A stretch of DNA of 41,395 nt from an uncultured Clostridia bacterium (GTDB taxonomy: Bacteria; Bacillota; Clostridia; Christensenellales; UBA3700), in assembly GCA_944380395.1 (NCBI GenBank), contig CALWHM010000014.1, positions 1-41,395 on the forward strand, read 5' to 3'. The notes below the pieces were generated by a model. That model saw nothing but the letters and a program-made list of their open reading frames with translations. It searched no databases and was not told the origin of the DNA. A program made the position numbers and the translations under genes. Positions 9,828-19,189 of the stretch are shown here, piece after piece; within the stretch, counting starts at the first letter, position 1; each line of letters starts with the position of its first letter.

Positions 9828-12086
9828 ATGAATAACGCTGTAACAGCCGCTGCCGCGGGAGCATATGTGCTTGACGGCAAGCCGATTGACGCAAAGACTT
9901 TGGCGGCGCAGGGCATATCCGCCGCGCAGCTGGACAACGCATACAAGGGCACTATGGCTTACGCCGTGCTGAGCGCGCACAACACCCTTCCCGTAACGGA
10001 AAAGGGCGCTCCGCTCAAAATAAAATTCGACGCGATGGCTTCCCACGACATAACTTACGTGGGCATAATACAGAACGCGAAGGCAAGCGGGCTGGAAAAA
10101 TTCCCTCTGCCTTACGTGCTGACCAACTGCCACAACTCTCTTTGCGCGGTGGGCGGCACGATAAACGAGGACGACCACGTGTTCGGTCTGTCCGCGGCAA
10201 AGCGTTACGGCGGCATTTTCGTGCCCCCTCATCAGGCGGTCATACACACTTATATGCGCGAAGAGATGAGCGGCTGCGGCAGAATGATTCTGGGCAGCGA
10301 TTCTCACACCCGTTACGGCGCGCTGGGCACCATGGCGGTGGGCGAAGGCGGACCCGAGCTTGTCAAGCAGCTGCTGGGCAGGACGTACGACATAAATTAT
10401 CCCGACGTGGTGGCGGTCATATTGAAGGGCAAGCCCGCCAAGGGCGTGGGACCGCAGGACGTGGCGCTTTCTTTGATAGGCAAAGTGTTCCCCGGTGGCT
10501 TTGTGAAGAATAAGGTGCTGGAATTTATAGGAGAGGGCGTGAAAAATCTGCCCATAGAATACCGCAACGGTATAGACGTGATGACCACGGAGACCACCTG
10601 TCTTTCCAGCATATGGACGACGGACGACGACGAGGTGAAGAATTATTACGCCGTGCGCGGCAGGTTGAGCGATTATCGCGCGATAACCCCCGAAAAGCTG
10701 GCGTATTACGACGCGGTGGTGGAGATAGACCTTGCAAAGGTGCGCCCCGTCATCGCAATGCCTTTCCACCCGGCTAACACTTACGATCTGCAAGAGGTGA
10801 TAGACAATCCCCAAGACGTGATGCACGAAGCGGAAGTCAAAGCCAACGAACTGCTTAAAGGCAAGGGCAAACTCGATTTGCTCTCCAAGGTCAAAGGCGG
10901 CAAGATATATGTGGAGCAGGGCATAATAGCGGGCTGCGCGGGCGGCACTTACGACAATATAACAGAGGCGGCAAGCATATTGAAAGGCAAGGATATCGGC
11001 ACGGGCAAGTTCACTTTGAGCGTGTATCCTTCCTCCACCCCCATATATGCCGACCTTATGAAGAAGGGCGCGCTTACGGACATAATAGAGGCGGGCGCGA
11101 TAGTAAAGACCGCGTTCTGCGGACCTTGCTTCGGCGCGGGCGACGTGCCGGCAAACGGAGCGCTTTCCGTGCGCCACACCACGCGCAACTTCGAATCGCG
11201 CGAAGGCTCCAAGCCGGGCGCGGGTCAGATGGCGGGCGTAGCGCTGATGGACAGCAGGAGCATTGCCGCCACCGCGGCGAACGGGGGCGTGCTCACCTCC
11301 GCATACGGGCTGGATTACGATAACGGCGTGCCGCCCTTTGAATACGATAAGAAGATATACGAACGCAGGGTGTATAACGGCTGGAACAAGCCGATGGGTA
11401 CGCCGCTGGAATACGGTCCCAACATCAAGGACTGGCCGGAGATGAAGCCGCTTGCGGACAACGCGATTTTCAAGGTGGCGGCTGCCATCTACGATCCCGT
11501 GACCACCACGGACGAACTTATTCCCTCCGGCGAAACTTCCAGCTACCGCTCCAACCCGTTGGGGCTTGCTGAGTTTGCGCTCTCACGCAAGGTGCCCGAA
11601 TACGTGGGCAGGGCAAAGGCGGTGAAAGCCGACGGAGAGAAGGCGGAAGAGCAAGGGCTTTTCGGCGAATACGCGCAGGCGGTCAAGGCAAGCGGACTTA
11701 CCCTTAAAGGCGGAGTGCAGATAGGCAGCGCGGTGTTTGCGATAAAGCCGGGCGACGGCAGCGCGCGCGAACAGGCGGCAAGCTGTCAAAGGGTGCTGGG
11801 CGGCGCGTGCAACATCGCGCGCGAGTACGCCACCAAGCGCTACCGCTCCAATCTGATAAATTGGGGTATGATACCCTTTATCTCCCAAGCGGACTTTGAA
11901 GCGGGGGATATAGTGATAGTGCCGAACGTGGCGGCGGGCATTGAGGCGGACAGGCGCGAATTTGCCGCCAAACTGATAAGGAACGGCGAAAGCAGCGACA
12001 TCACGCTCAGGCTGGACGCGCTCACTCCCGACGAGAAGGAGATAATATTGAGCGGCAGTCTTATCAATTACTACAAACGTGGGTAA
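9828..12086 (+). CDS. Aconitase-family hydratase (putative aconitate hydratase)
   Basis: 752 residues in the aconitase superfamily order: three Fe-S domains, a linker and the swivel domain. All three cluster cysteines are present: Cys370 in [10 protein letters not shown], and Cys431 and Cys434 in [13 protein letters not shown] (156-164), [10 protein letters not shown] (451-460) and GDGSARE (642-648) match active-site segments. Differences from mitochondrial aconitase are visible: GSCTN has become AGCAG, the Asn before RNF is Thr, and the second Ser of GSSRE is Ala. It thus resembles the group often annotated simply as hydratase in Clostridia. It should bind a [4Fe-4S] cluster and dehydrate or rehydrate a hydroxy-acid, citrate/isocitrate or a relative. 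No other citric-acid-cycle gene is nearby. GGAGG lies 5 bp before ATG, and the gene leads a six-gene operon. Confidence 0.9.
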   Translation: MNNAVTAAAAGAYVLDGKPIDAKTLAAQGISAAQLDNAYKGTMAYAVLSAHNTLPVTEKGAPLKIKFDAMASHDITYVGIIQNAKASGLEKFPLPYVLTNCHNSLCAVGGTINEDDHVFGLSAAKRYGGIFVPPHQAVIHTYMREEMSGCGRMILGSDSHTRYGALGTMAVGEGGPELVKQLLGRTYDINYPDVVAVILKGKPAKGVGPQDVALSLIGKVFPGGFVKNKVLEFIGEGVKNLPIEYRNGIDVMTTETTCLSSIWTTDDDEVKNYYAVRGRLSDYRAITPEKLAYYDAVVEIDLAKVRPVIAMPFHPANTYDLQEVIDNPQDVMHEAEVKANELLKGKGKLDLLSKVKGGKIYVEQGIIAGCAGGTYDNITEAASILKGKDIGTGKFTLSVYPSSTPIYADLMKKGALTDIIEAGAIVKTAFCGPCFGAGDVPANGALSVRHTTRNFESREGSKPGAGQMAGVALMDSRSIAATAANGGVLTSAYGLDYDNGVPPFEYDKKIYERRVYNGWNKPMGTPLEYGPNIKDWPEMKPLADNAIFKVAAAIYDPVTTTDELIPSGETSSYRSNPLGLAEFALSRKVPEYVGRAKAVKADGEKAEEQGLFGEYAQAVKASGLTLKGGVQIGSAVFAIKPGDGSAREQAASCQRVLGGACNIAREYATKRYRSNLINWGMIPFISQADFEAGDIVIVPNVAAGIEADRREFAAKLIRNGESSDITLRLDALTPDEKEIILSGSLINYYKRG

Positions 12087-12651
12087 AATAAGCAAGGCGC
12101 AGGCAAGGGCGGCAGCTCGGGCGGCTCAGGCGAAAATGAGCGGGGAAGAGCGGGCGCGCGCGGACGGGAGCATATGCGAATATGTATGCGCGCTGAGCGA
12201 AAGTCTGGGCGCGCAAAGCGTGTGCATATATTCCCCTCTGCCCGACGAAGCGGACGTGAGCGGGGCGGCGGCGCGCCTTATCGAAAGCGGCGTAAGCGTT
12301 TATATGCCCGTAATGCGCGGCGGCGACATAAAGCTTGTGAAGGCGGGCGCCAAGACGAAATTCCGCGCGGGCGACTACGGCATAAGCGAACCGGTGGGAG
12401 AGGAGCTCGACCCCGAAGCGGTGAGGATAGATTTGTGCATAACTCCGCTTGTCGCGTTTACGTCGGGAGGCGGCAGAGTGGGCAGAGGAAAGGGCTGTTA
12501 CGATAGGTTTTTCGCGCTCTGTCCGTGCATAAAGGCGGGCGCGGCGTATGCGTGCAGGTATGTCGCGGACGTGCAAACGCAAAGCCACGACGTGCCGATG
12601 GACATAATGATAACGGAAAACGGAGTGATAAAAGCGGAGGATTTGAAGTGA
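12079..12651 (+). CDS. 5-formyltetrahydrofolate cyclo-ligase
   Basis: 190 residues. The C-terminal signature [15 protein letters not shown] is the nucleotide/folate loop of the MTHFS family, and the PLVAF and DVPMD segments are also typical. The enzyme uses ATP to convert 5-formyl-THF to 5,10-methenyl-THF, recycling a storage form of folate in the cytosol. GTG at 12079 overlaps the preceding gene by 8 bp, with no clear Shine-Dalgarno site, so it is probably coupled to the hydratase gene. Its TGA overlaps the next start (GTGA). Confidence 0.93.
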   Translation: MGKISKAQARAAARAAQAKMSGEERARADGSICEYVCALSESLGAQSVCIYSPLPDEADVSGAAARLIESGVSVYMPVMRGGDIKLVKAGAKTKFRAGDYGISEPVGEELDPEAVRIDLCITPLVAFTSGGGRVGRGKGCYDRFFALCPCIKAGAAYACRYVADVQTQSHDVPMDIMITENGVIKAEDLK

Positions 12652-13679
12652 GGATCTCGGCGGGGATATTGAAAGGCAGGAACGTGCTCGCCCCGGAAGG
12701 CAGGGACGTGCGCCCCACAAGCGCCAAGGTGAGGGAGAGCATTTTCGATACCTTGCAGGGCGAAGTGGAAGGGTGCAGATTTTTGGATCTGTTCGCGGGC
12801 AGCGGCGCCGTGGGGATAGAGGCTTACAGCCGCGGCGCGGGTGAAGTGTATTTTTGCGAAAGAAACCGCGACGTGCTCCCGCTGTTAAAGCAGAACGTCA
12901 CGCTGTTGAAGGGCGCGGGAAGGGTGTTTGAAGGGGACGCTTTCGCGCTTTTGGAAAGACTGCCGGGCGGCTTTGACATCATATTTGCGGATCCGCCGTA
13001 TAAGGACGACTGTCTGGAAAGACTGTGCGCGGTGATAGAAAGAAGAAAACTTTTGAATAAAGACGGAGTGCTGGTCTACGAACACTCTTCCGACGTTGAC
13101 GCGGTCATACCTAAGGGGTATAGGGCGGTGAAGATAAAGCAATACGGCAGCGCCTGCGTGGAATATATAAAGAAGGGGAGCATATGCGCCGTTACAGGCT
13201 CTTTCGACCCTATGACAAGGGGACATCTGGAAGTGGTCAGGCGGGCGTCGCGGGAGTTCGACAGCGTAGTGGTGCTCATTGCCGTTAACGATAAAAAGCC
13301 TTCCGCTTTTCCCTTGGAGGTGAGGAAGGAGATAGCCCTAGCCGCCGTTGCGGACCTTCCCAACGTGAGCGTGGACATATGCGAAGGGTATGTGTACAAG
13401 TATTGCGTAAAGAGGGGCATATTCACCGTGGTGCGCGGACTGCGCAGCGAAAAAGAGCGGGAATATGAGGAGTATATGGCGGCTTACAACAGGAAAAAAG
13501 GCGGAATAAACACTATAATTCTGCCCGTGCCGGGAATGGAGGACGTAAGTTCCACCGCTTTGAGGGAAGCTCTCAAACGGGGAGATACGGCAGAGTTTGA
13601 AAGATTGTGCGCGCCGGGAACGGCGGATATAATAAAGAAAAAATTCGGCGAAACCGCCGCAGGAGGGAATTATGACTGA
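12648..13679 (+). CDS. Fused RsmD (16S rRNA m2G966 methyltransferase) and CoaD (phosphopantetheine adenylyltransferase)
   Basis: One uninterrupted 343-residue frame contains two normally separate enzymes. Residues 1-~178 are RsmD: RPTSAKVRESIF near the start, the SAM-binding DLFAGSGAVGIEA, and the catalytic DPPYKD motif. Residues ~179-343 are CoaD: TGSFDPMTRGHL with the nucleotidyltransferase T/HxGH signature, VRGLRSEKEREYE and VSSTALREAL. RsmD methylates G966 of 16S rRNA; CoaD makes dephospho-CoA from phosphopantetheine and ATP. The two are commonly adjacent in Bacillota, but here no stop codon separates them. The joint falls at about residue 178, exactly where separate proteins would end and begin. 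No ATG, GTG or TTG is in frame at the CoaD start; the codon there is ATA (13182), and the nearest in-frame GTG is 13158. A single fusion protein is the simplest reading; separate initiation at ATA or GTG is the alternative. Confidence 0.85.
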   Translation: MRISAGILKGRNVLAPEGRDVRPTSAKVRESIFDTLQGEVEGCRFLDLFAGSGAVGIEAYSRGAGEVYFCERNRDVLPLLKQNVTLLKGAGRVFEGDAFALLERLPGGFDIIFADPPYKDDCLERLCAVIERRKLLNKDGVLVYEHSSDVDAVIPKGYRAVKIKQYGSACVEYIKKGSICAVTGSFDPMTRGHLEVVRRASREFDSVVVLIAVNDKKPSAFPLEVRKEIALAAVADLPNVSVDICEGYVYKYCVKRGIFTVVRGLRSEKEREYEEYMAAYNRKKGGINTIILPVPGMEDVSSTALREALKRGDTAEFERLCAPGTADIIKKKFGETAAGGNYD

Positions 13680-14130
13680 AGTGGAAAGACTGCTCGACTG
13701 TTTGGAAGAAGAGATACGTTCGGGCAAGAAAGCCGTGTTTGCAGGCTCCGGACTCAAACAGGTGGACGAATTCAAATGCCTGGAGTATATCAATCAGATA
13801 AGAAATATGCTGCCGTCCACGCTGTCCGAAGCGCGCGTGGTGCTGCAGGATAAAAACGACATTTTGGAAAACGCGCGCGGCACCGCCAATTCCATTATAG
13901 CGGAAGCCCAGCAGCAGGCGCGCAGAATGGTGGACGAGCACGCCGTTGTGGCGGAAGCCAACCGCGTGGCGGAGGGCATACGCAATGAGGCGATAAGCTA
14001 CGCGGACAGGGTGGTGAACGACACTTATCAATATCTGTGCTCTATGACGGACGACGCCTATGTCAAGCTGAACGAGGCGGTTCAGGCGGTGATAAACACA
14101 AGGCGCGATCTGGACAACAAGATGAGATAA
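13672..14130 (+). CDS. Conserved coiled-coil protein next to coaD
   Basis: 152 residues, mostly helical, with heptad-like runs and clusters of Ala, Glu and Gln between about 55 and 145 that resemble the b subunit of ATP synthases. No membrane segment or signal peptide is visible. Similar proteins follow coaD in many Clostridia and are often labelled ATPase, but no nucleotide-binding motif is seen. Its role is unknown; a structural or assembly function is possible. GGAGG sits inside the CoaD end and ATG overlaps that gene by 8 bp, so the two are coupled. Confidence 0.8.
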   Translation: MTEVERLLDCLEEEIRSGKKAVFAGSGLKQVDEFKCLEYINQIRNMLPSTLSEARVVLQDKNDILENARGTANSIIAEAQQQARRMVDEHAVVAEANRVAEGIRNEAISYADRVVNDTYQYLCSMTDDAYVKLNEAVQAVINTRRDLDNKMR

Positions 14131-14141
14131 GGAGAAGTTTT

Positions 14142-15269
14142 GTGAAGAGGAAACTTTTTTTGCTTGCGGCGGCGGTCTGCATAGCCGCGGTTATGTGCGC
14201 GGCGTTTGCCGCCTGCGCGGATAAAAATTGGAACGACGGCTCTTACGACCTTTCGCTTCCCGACTTTGAAAAGATAACGGCAAACTCGGGCGTGAGCGAG
14301 GACGGCTGGTATTTGGTGTTCGAGGACGACTTTGACAAGGGCGACAGCGCAAAAACCGACTTGCAGAGCGCGCTGAACGCAAGCACCGTTTTCGGGGAAG
14401 TTTATAAACAGAAGAATCCCGAGCAGTTCGCAAGGCAGAGCGCAGACGGCATCTGGACTACTTCGCCGGAAGGCGTGCGCTGGGAGAGCAATAACGCAAA
14501 CAAGCCCGAGCAGGCATGCTATTGGTGCGCGGATATGGTCAGCGTGGGCGGCGGATACGTTACGGTCAAATCCGAACAGCGGAGCGATCATCAATGCTCG
14601 GCGGATAAGTGCCCTTCTTCGGGCAGATTCACTTCCGGCATAGAAACGCGCGCCATCATAGAGGGCGAGGACAGCGAAGTTGCGAACAAGGGTCAGGCGG
14701 ACGATCTGCTGTTTGCGCAGGCGTTCGGCTACTTTGAAGCCACGGTGAAGATACCCGACGCGGACGGTATGTGGTCGGCGTTCTGGCTGCAATCTTCCAA
14801 TATGCGCAAGATAGGCGCGGAGGGCGTGGACGGCACGGAGATAGACGTTTACGAGAGCGCGTTCCGCAGAAGTTCCAAAAGCAAGATGGGTCACGCGCTT
14901 TTGTGGAACGGTTACGGCGAATACGCGAAAGTAGAAGACTACATAGGCGAAATACCCATGGACTTGTACGACGGACAGTTCCATACCTTTGCGCTTAAAT
15001 GGACTCCCGAATACTATGTGTTCTACATTGACGGCGTTGCTACCTGGGCTTCGCGCGGCGGCGGCGTTTCGCACGTGAAGGAGTTCTTGCGCCTGACCGT
15101 GGAGCTGGACGCGGGCGACAAGTGGGGACCGCACGCGCAGAAGATAGGCGCTTTCGGCAAGGGCGACGACTTTGTGATAGACAGCGTGCGCGTATACCAG
15201 AACGAAAAGTTCGAGCAATATATAATCGGCGACGAACAGTTTGCGGGAGATTTGGATTTGGGCAATTGA
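14142..15269 (+). CDS. GH16 family lipoprotein (beta-glucanase-like)
   Basis: 375 residues from GTG 14142, which has AAGGAGAA upstream. A signal peptide ends in AFAAC (Cys25), so the mature protein is probably lipid-anchored outside the membrane. The catalytic motif EIDVYE puts the nucleophile at Glu233, the assisting Asp at 235 and the acid/base at Glu238. WSAFWLQS and the WTPEYYVFYIDG strand are characteristic of the GH16 jelly-roll fold. GH16 enzymes cleave beta-1,3/1,4-glucans, laminarin or related polysaccharides; the exact substrate cannot be read here. The segment YWCADMVS..HQCSADKCPSSGRF (around 120-165) has several cysteines and precedes the core strand. It is the fifth gene of the operon, and the metallophosphoesterase start follows its stop by 1 bp. 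Confidence 0.88.
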   Translation: MKRKLFLLAAAVCIAAVMCAAFAACADKNWNDGSYDLSLPDFEKITANSGVSEDGWYLVFEDDFDKGDSAKTDLQSALNASTVFGEVYKQKNPEQFARQSADGIWTTSPEGVRWESNNANKPEQACYWCADMVSVGGGYVTVKSEQRSDHQCSADKCPSSGRFTSGIETRAIIEGEDSEVANKGQADDLLFAQAFGYFEATVKIPDADGMWSAFWLQSSNMRKIGAEGVDGTEIDVYESAFRRSSKSKMGHALLWNGYGEYAKVEDYIGEIPMDLYDGQFHTFALKWTPEYYVFYIDGVATWASRGGGVSHVKEFLRLTVELDAGDKWGPHAQKIGAFGKGDDFVIDSVRVYQNEKFEQYIIGDEQFAGDLDLGN

Positions 15270-15270
15270 T

Positions 15271-16227
15271 ATGCGCGAGGAAGACTACGTTATCAAATTC
15301 TATAAGGAGCGCGGGCGCGACTTTGTAATACTCAACCTGACGGACGTGCAGTTCAACGACCTGTTCGACTTGTTCGGCAAGCGCAATCTGACGGAAAACA
15401 CGATAAAGCGCCTTGTGGAGGAAGTCAAGCCCGATTTGATAACGCTCACGGGCGATCAGGTGTGGGGACTGCGCACCAAGCGTTCGCTGCGCTATTTATG
15501 CAAACTGATGGACGGGTTCAACATTCCGTGGGCGCCCGTTTTGGGCAATCACGACTGTTCGGGCAAAGCGGATAAGGAATACACCGCCGCGCACTATATC
15601 CGCAGTGAAAACTGCCTGTTCCGCAAGGGTCCGAAAAATTTGTTCGGCTGCGGCAACTATTGCATAAACATCTGTCTTGCTGAGGGCGGTAACGAAAGGA
15701 TAGTGCACTCCCTGTTTTTTATGGACACGGGCGGAAGAAGCGAATATCTGGTGCGCGGAGAGGCGGGCGTCAAGGAAAAAATCGTGCGCTATGACAACGT
15801 CAAGTACAATCAGATAAATTGGTATAAGAATATGTTGGGCGAATTTCGCAGGGTGAACGGCGGGAAAATGCCTCCTTCAAGCGTGTTTATACACATTCCC
15901 ATAATACAATATTCCGCCGCATACGACCTTTGGCGCACTTCGGGCTTCGATCCCTCAATGGGATTCGGGGAGAACAACGAAAACATCTCCTGCCCGCCCG
16001 TGGACAACGGTTTTTTCGCTATGATAAAGGCGCTGGGAAGTACGAAAAACGTCATCTGCGGACACGACCACACCAACTGCGCTTCCATACTGTATGAGGG
16101 AGTGCGCCTTACCTTCGCCCTTAAAACGGGGGACAGATGCTATTGGAAAGAAGGGCTTTCCGGCGGCACCAAGATAACCGTGGACGACGAGGGCAAAACA
16201 AGCATAGAGCATATCTTCGTAGATTAG
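15271..16227 (+). CDS. Metallophosphoesterase (calcineurin-like), TDVQ type
   Basis: 318 residues. Metal-ligand motifs are in the expected order: LTDVQ (the subgroup with Gln in place of His), LTGDQ, LGNHDC, HIPI and GHDHTN. It has no signal peptide. Related proteins act on phosphoesters and some are annotated as purple-acid-phosphatase-like; the substrate is unknown. ATG at 15271 begins 1 bp after the GH16 stop, so coupled translation is likely; an in-frame ATG at 15241 inside the GH16 gene is an alternative start. Pairing with a glucanase lipoprotein may be only positional. Confidence 0.88.
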   Translation: MREEDYVIKFYKERGRDFVILNLTDVQFNDLFDLFGKRNLTENTIKRLVEEVKPDLITLTGDQVWGLRTKRSLRYLCKLMDGFNIPWAPVLGNHDCSGKADKEYTAAHYIRSENCLFRKGPKNLFGCGNYCINICLAEGGNERIVHSLFFMDTGGRSEYLVRGEAGVKEKIVRYDNVKYNQINWYKNMLGEFRRVNGGKMPPSSVFIHIPIIQYSAAYDLWRTSGFDPSMGFGENNENISCPPVDNGFFAMIKALGSTKNVICGHDHTNCASILYEGVRLTFALKTGDRCYWKEGLSGGTKITVDDEGKTSIEHIFVD

Positions 16228-16232
16228 TCGGG

Positions 16233-18104
16233 TCATTTAAGGCATTCCGTCTGCAAATTTTCCGGATTCCAGTCCGTTGCAAACTTGCCCGAGCGGAAAT
16301 CCCAAACTTCTTTCGTGCCGTTGTATTTGAGAGTTAAAGCACAATTTTCAAAGGCGTGATAGCCGATATTCGTAATGTAGAAGCCTATCGTCACGCCGGT
16401 TGCCTTGCAACCTGTAAACGCAAACTCGTCGATGGTTTTTATGCAGTCGGGCAGGATAACTTCCGTTACGTCCGCGTTTTCAAAGGCGTAGGAGGCAACG
16501 CTTGTGAGATGTTCAAGCTCCGAAAGGTCCGCCATCGCGCCCGTGTGGCAGGCGAACAGTAATTTTTCCTGCGCGTTTGCCTGCATGCTGTCCATCTCTA
16601 TCAGACAGCCGCCGTGCATATAGTAATAAAAGCTGCCGCTCTCCACGGTCATATTGCTCAGGGCGGGGCAGTTTGAAAACGCCCCTTCGCCTATTTGCAT
16701 CACGTTGGAAGGAATGCTAAGTGAAGTTATCTTGCTCCTTCCTGCAAAGGCGTAAGGCTTTATTTCACTTACCTTATTCGGAATCACCGCGTCGTTCACG
16801 CCAACAATCAACACGCTGTTGGGCGCGCCGTTTTGCAGCAGACAGCCGTTTTCCACGCGGAATTTGTCGTTGTCGTTCAAAACAAGCTCGTCCACGTCGC
16901 TGTTCAAAATAAAAGTGGAAGCAATGCTTTGCACGCCGTCCGGCAATGTAACTTTTTTGAGGTAGGCGCAGTTTTCAAACAGCCGCGCGGGCACGCTCTC
17001 TAAGCCTTCGGGCAGGGTTACATTCGTGAGCGCACAGCCGGCAAAGGCGCCTATTCCCAAATTTTCCAAACCGTTCGGCAGGGTAATTTCCGTTATGCCG
17101 CAATCGGTAAAAGCGCTTTCAGCCACGCTTTTTAAGCCCGCGGGGAGCACAATGCTTCGCAGGGCGGAACAGCCTGTAAACGCGCCGCTTCTTATGGCGG
17201 TCACGCTGTCGGGTAAAATTATCGAAGTGAGCGTGTGTTCTTCTCCCGGTTCCGCCGCGGCAAGCTCCGCCACCTCTGTGACGGGTACGCCGTCATAATA
17301 CGGCTGCACCACAATGTCGCCTTGCGCTTCACCCAAACCGATCAGGGACATCTTGCGCTCTACATAGTCGAATTTTAGCCCGGGAGTGTAATGATCGTAG
17401 TCGGGAGCAAAACAGGCGGAACAGATATGTTCGTCGTTGTAAGTGTGCGCTTCAAGCGGCAGGGCAAGCTGTTCCAGGCTCACTTCCCGCGTGCAGGCGA
17501 TATCTTCAAACAATTTGCCGCAGGCTGAGCAGGCATAATGCTCCTTGCGCCCTACGGCGGAACAGGTGGAGGGGACTTGCGCTTGCAGCACGGGCTTGTG
17601 TGCAGCGGGCAGTACGGGCGGCTGACTTATCGGCAATTTGTCCGTCTGCGTGAACAGCGCGCCGCAAGTTGAACAGCGCAAATAAGGCTCGTAGCCTGCC
17701 TGAGTGCAGGTGGGCTGTTTGCCGCCGTAATATAAAAGAGTGTGTTCGGCAGGCGTTATCTGCGTTTCCGTCTTGCCGCACCTTGAGCAAGCGCGAGTGC
17801 GTTCGCCTTCGTGCGTGCAGTCGCTTATCGTCGTCTGTTTCCACTCTCCCCAGTCGTGCTCGTCGTTTTTCGGCAGCACGGCATCTTCTTTGCTTATCTC
17901 GTTTTCGCAAGCTTTGTCGGAAAAATATTTGCCGCACTCCGCGCAATAATAATATCCGCTGCTGCCTTCCTGGGAGCAGTTGGGCTGCGTTGCGGGAATA
18001 TATTCCGCTTGATGAGTATGCGGTTTGACGCAGCAAACAAGTGCCGAAAGCGCCGCGGCGCATACAAGCAAAAGCACAATTAAATAAGCGTATGCCTTCT
18101 TCAT
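16233..18104 (-). CDS. BspA-like leucine-rich-repeat surface protein with N-terminal CxxC modules
   Basis: 623 residues. A signal peptide (1-~24) is followed by Cys-Cys, so lipid anchoring is possible, although the residue before Cys24 is Val and not a good lipobox. From about 30 to 230 come four or five ~45-residue modules, each with a CxxC pair (CAECGKYF, CSRCGK, CSTCGALF, CSACGKLF, CSACF) and a preceding Cys. From about 290 to 610 are LRR_5 (BspA/Treponema pallidum type) repeats of the form ITLPNGLENLGIGAFAGC. Proteins of this type are exported adhesins or surface-binding proteins in gut and oral bacteria. The repeats are degenerate, with no exact DNA duplication. The gene is convergent with the metallophosphoesterase gene (5 bp apart) and lies 12 bp after ylbJ. 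Confidence 0.87.
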   Translation of the reverse strand: MKKAYAYLIVLLLVCAAALSALVCCVKPHTHQAEYIPATQPNCSQEGSSGYYYCAECGKYFSDKACENEISKEDAVLPKNDEHDWGEWKQTTISDCTHEGERTRACSRCGKTETQITPAEHTLLYYGGKQPTCTQAGYEPYLRCSTCGALFTQTDKLPISQPPVLPAAHKPVLQAQVPSTCSAVGRKEHYACSACGKLFEDIACTREVSLEQLALPLEAHTYNDEHICSACFAPDYDHYTPGLKFDYVERKMSLIGLGEAQGDIVVQPYYDGVPVTEVAELAAAEPGEEHTLTSIILPDSVTAIRSGAFTGCSALRSIVLPAGLKSVAESAFTDCGITEITLPNGLENLGIGAFAGCALTNVTLPEGLESVPARLFENCAYLKKVTLPDGVQSIASTFILNSDVDELVLNDNDKFRVENGCLLQNGAPNSVLIVGVNDAVIPNKVSEIKPYAFAGRSKITSLSIPSNVMQIGEGAFSNCPALSNMTVESGSFYYYMHGGCLIEMDSMQANAQEKLLFACHTGAMADLSELEHLTSVASYAFENADVTEVILPDCIKTIDEFAFTGCKATGVTIGFYITNIGYHAFENCALTLKYNGTKEVWDFRSGKFATDWNPENLQTECLK

Positions 18105-18116
18105 AACTATATCATA

Positions 18117-19118
18117 TCATAAAGCGGCGGTTATTGCAATAGCGAATAATTGAGCAAAAAGCAGCGCAATAAAGCTTTGAGTGAATTTCATTCTCAAAAA
18201 TTTTCCCGCGCTTATTCCGCATGCGGACAAAAACGACAGCGATTGCAGTATTATCGAAAGCCCCCCGAACGCCAATATAAAGGAAAGGCAGGGCAGAGCG
18301 GCATAAATGTCCTCTCCCGCCATATGTGCGGCTCCGCGCGTGACTTCCACAAGCCCTATCAAAAGTCCTTCCGCAAGAGTAACGGAACCGTTCGGCATTA
18401 TGCGGGAAAGCGGCTTTGCAAGGGCGGTGATAAGCCCCGTGTTGTATACCGCGTCCGCCGCCATTCCGAAAATCACCACAAATCCGCCCACGGTAAGGCA
18501 GGATATAAGCGCGCTCTTCATACTCTCCGAAAGGGCGGAGGATATGCGCATACGCGGCAGCGTCACCGCCGTTCCGCCCCGCCTGTTCCCTGCACGGTAT
18601 AAAAATCCATTTGCTAGGGCGGCTGTAAAATGCATAACAAGCAGAATATATCCCGCTTTTGCGTTTTGGAACATTCCCGCCGCCACCGTTCCCACTATAA
18701 AGAGCGGTCCCGACGTGGACGTAAATGCGGTTATGCCCTCCGCCTGCGCTCTGTCTATCGCGCCGCCGTCGTACAGTTCGCGCGTGAGCTTTGCGCCCAC
18801 GGGATAGCCGCTCAATATGCTCATACACCACACATATCCGCCGCAGCCGGGCACGCGGTATAAAAGTTTCGCGGGGCGGCGCAGCAGTCTGCCCATACCT
18901 TCGGCAAAACCGCAGCGCGTGAGTATGCCCGTAAAAAAGAAGAAGGGGAACAGCGCGGGCGCGACTTTTGTCCCGAACAGTTCAAGCCCGACAAGCGCGC
19001 TTTGCAGGTAAGTGGTCGGGTCGATGAGCACAAGTATTATCATAAAAGCCGCCCCGCCGGATATGACGGCAGCCTTGGAAGGGCACAGGCGCGCAAAGGC
19101 GCTTTTTATTTTATCCAT
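18117..19118 (-). CDS. ylbJ: YlbJ-like sporulation integral membrane protein
   Basis: 333 residues from ATG 19118 with about eight membrane segments. The nucleoside-recognition (Gate) motifs SGYPVGAKLTRELYDGG and FTSTSGPLFIVGTVAAGMF are diagnostic of YlbJ. In Bacillus subtilis ylbJ is under sporulation control and needed for spore cortex formation, so the lineage probably forms, or once formed, spores. A TTG at 19160 extends the frame but falls in the T-run of the preceding terminator, so I prefer the ATG; neither has a good ribosome site. In many Clostridia ylbJ follows coaD; here it lies 5 kb away on the opposite strand, consistent with a local inversion. Confidence 0.88.
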   Translation of the reverse strand: MDKIKSAFARLCPSKAAVISGGAAFMIILVLIDPTTYLQSALVGLELFGTKVAPALFPFFFFTGILTRCGFAEGMGRLLRRPAKLLYRVPGCGGYVWCMSILSGYPVGAKLTRELYDGGAIDRAQAEGITAFTSTSGPLFIVGTVAAGMFQNAKAGYILLVMHFTAALANGFLYRAGNRRGGTAVTLPRMRISSALSESMKSALISCLTVGGFVVIFGMAADAVYNTGLITALAKPLSRIMPNGSVTLAEGLLIGLVEVTRGAAHMAGEDIYAALPCLSFILAFGGLSIILQSLSFLSACGISAGKFLRMKFTQSFIALLFAQLFAIAITAAL

Positions 19119-19158
19119 ATAATAAGGATATGCGGCAATATCTGCGCTTACGCCGTCC

Positions 19159-19189
19159 AAAAAAAGCGGCGGGAAATAACCGCGGCGCT
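19159..19189 (-). terminator. Terminator of the DUF4143 ATPase gene
   Basis: On the minus strand a GC-rich stem (AGCG...CGCT with inner pairs, one small bulge) starting at the TGA is followed by T7 (19165-19159). It separates the ATPase gene from ylbJ. Confidence 0.65.

Noticed and set aside
9798-11177. Long open frame antisense to the aconitase gene; similar long antisense frames oppose lepA (32009-33313) and the PTS_EIIC gene (39906-41333).
   Set aside because: They mirror G+C-rich codon use of the real genes, have His/Arg/Tyr-rich composition without family motifs, and lack ribosome sites.
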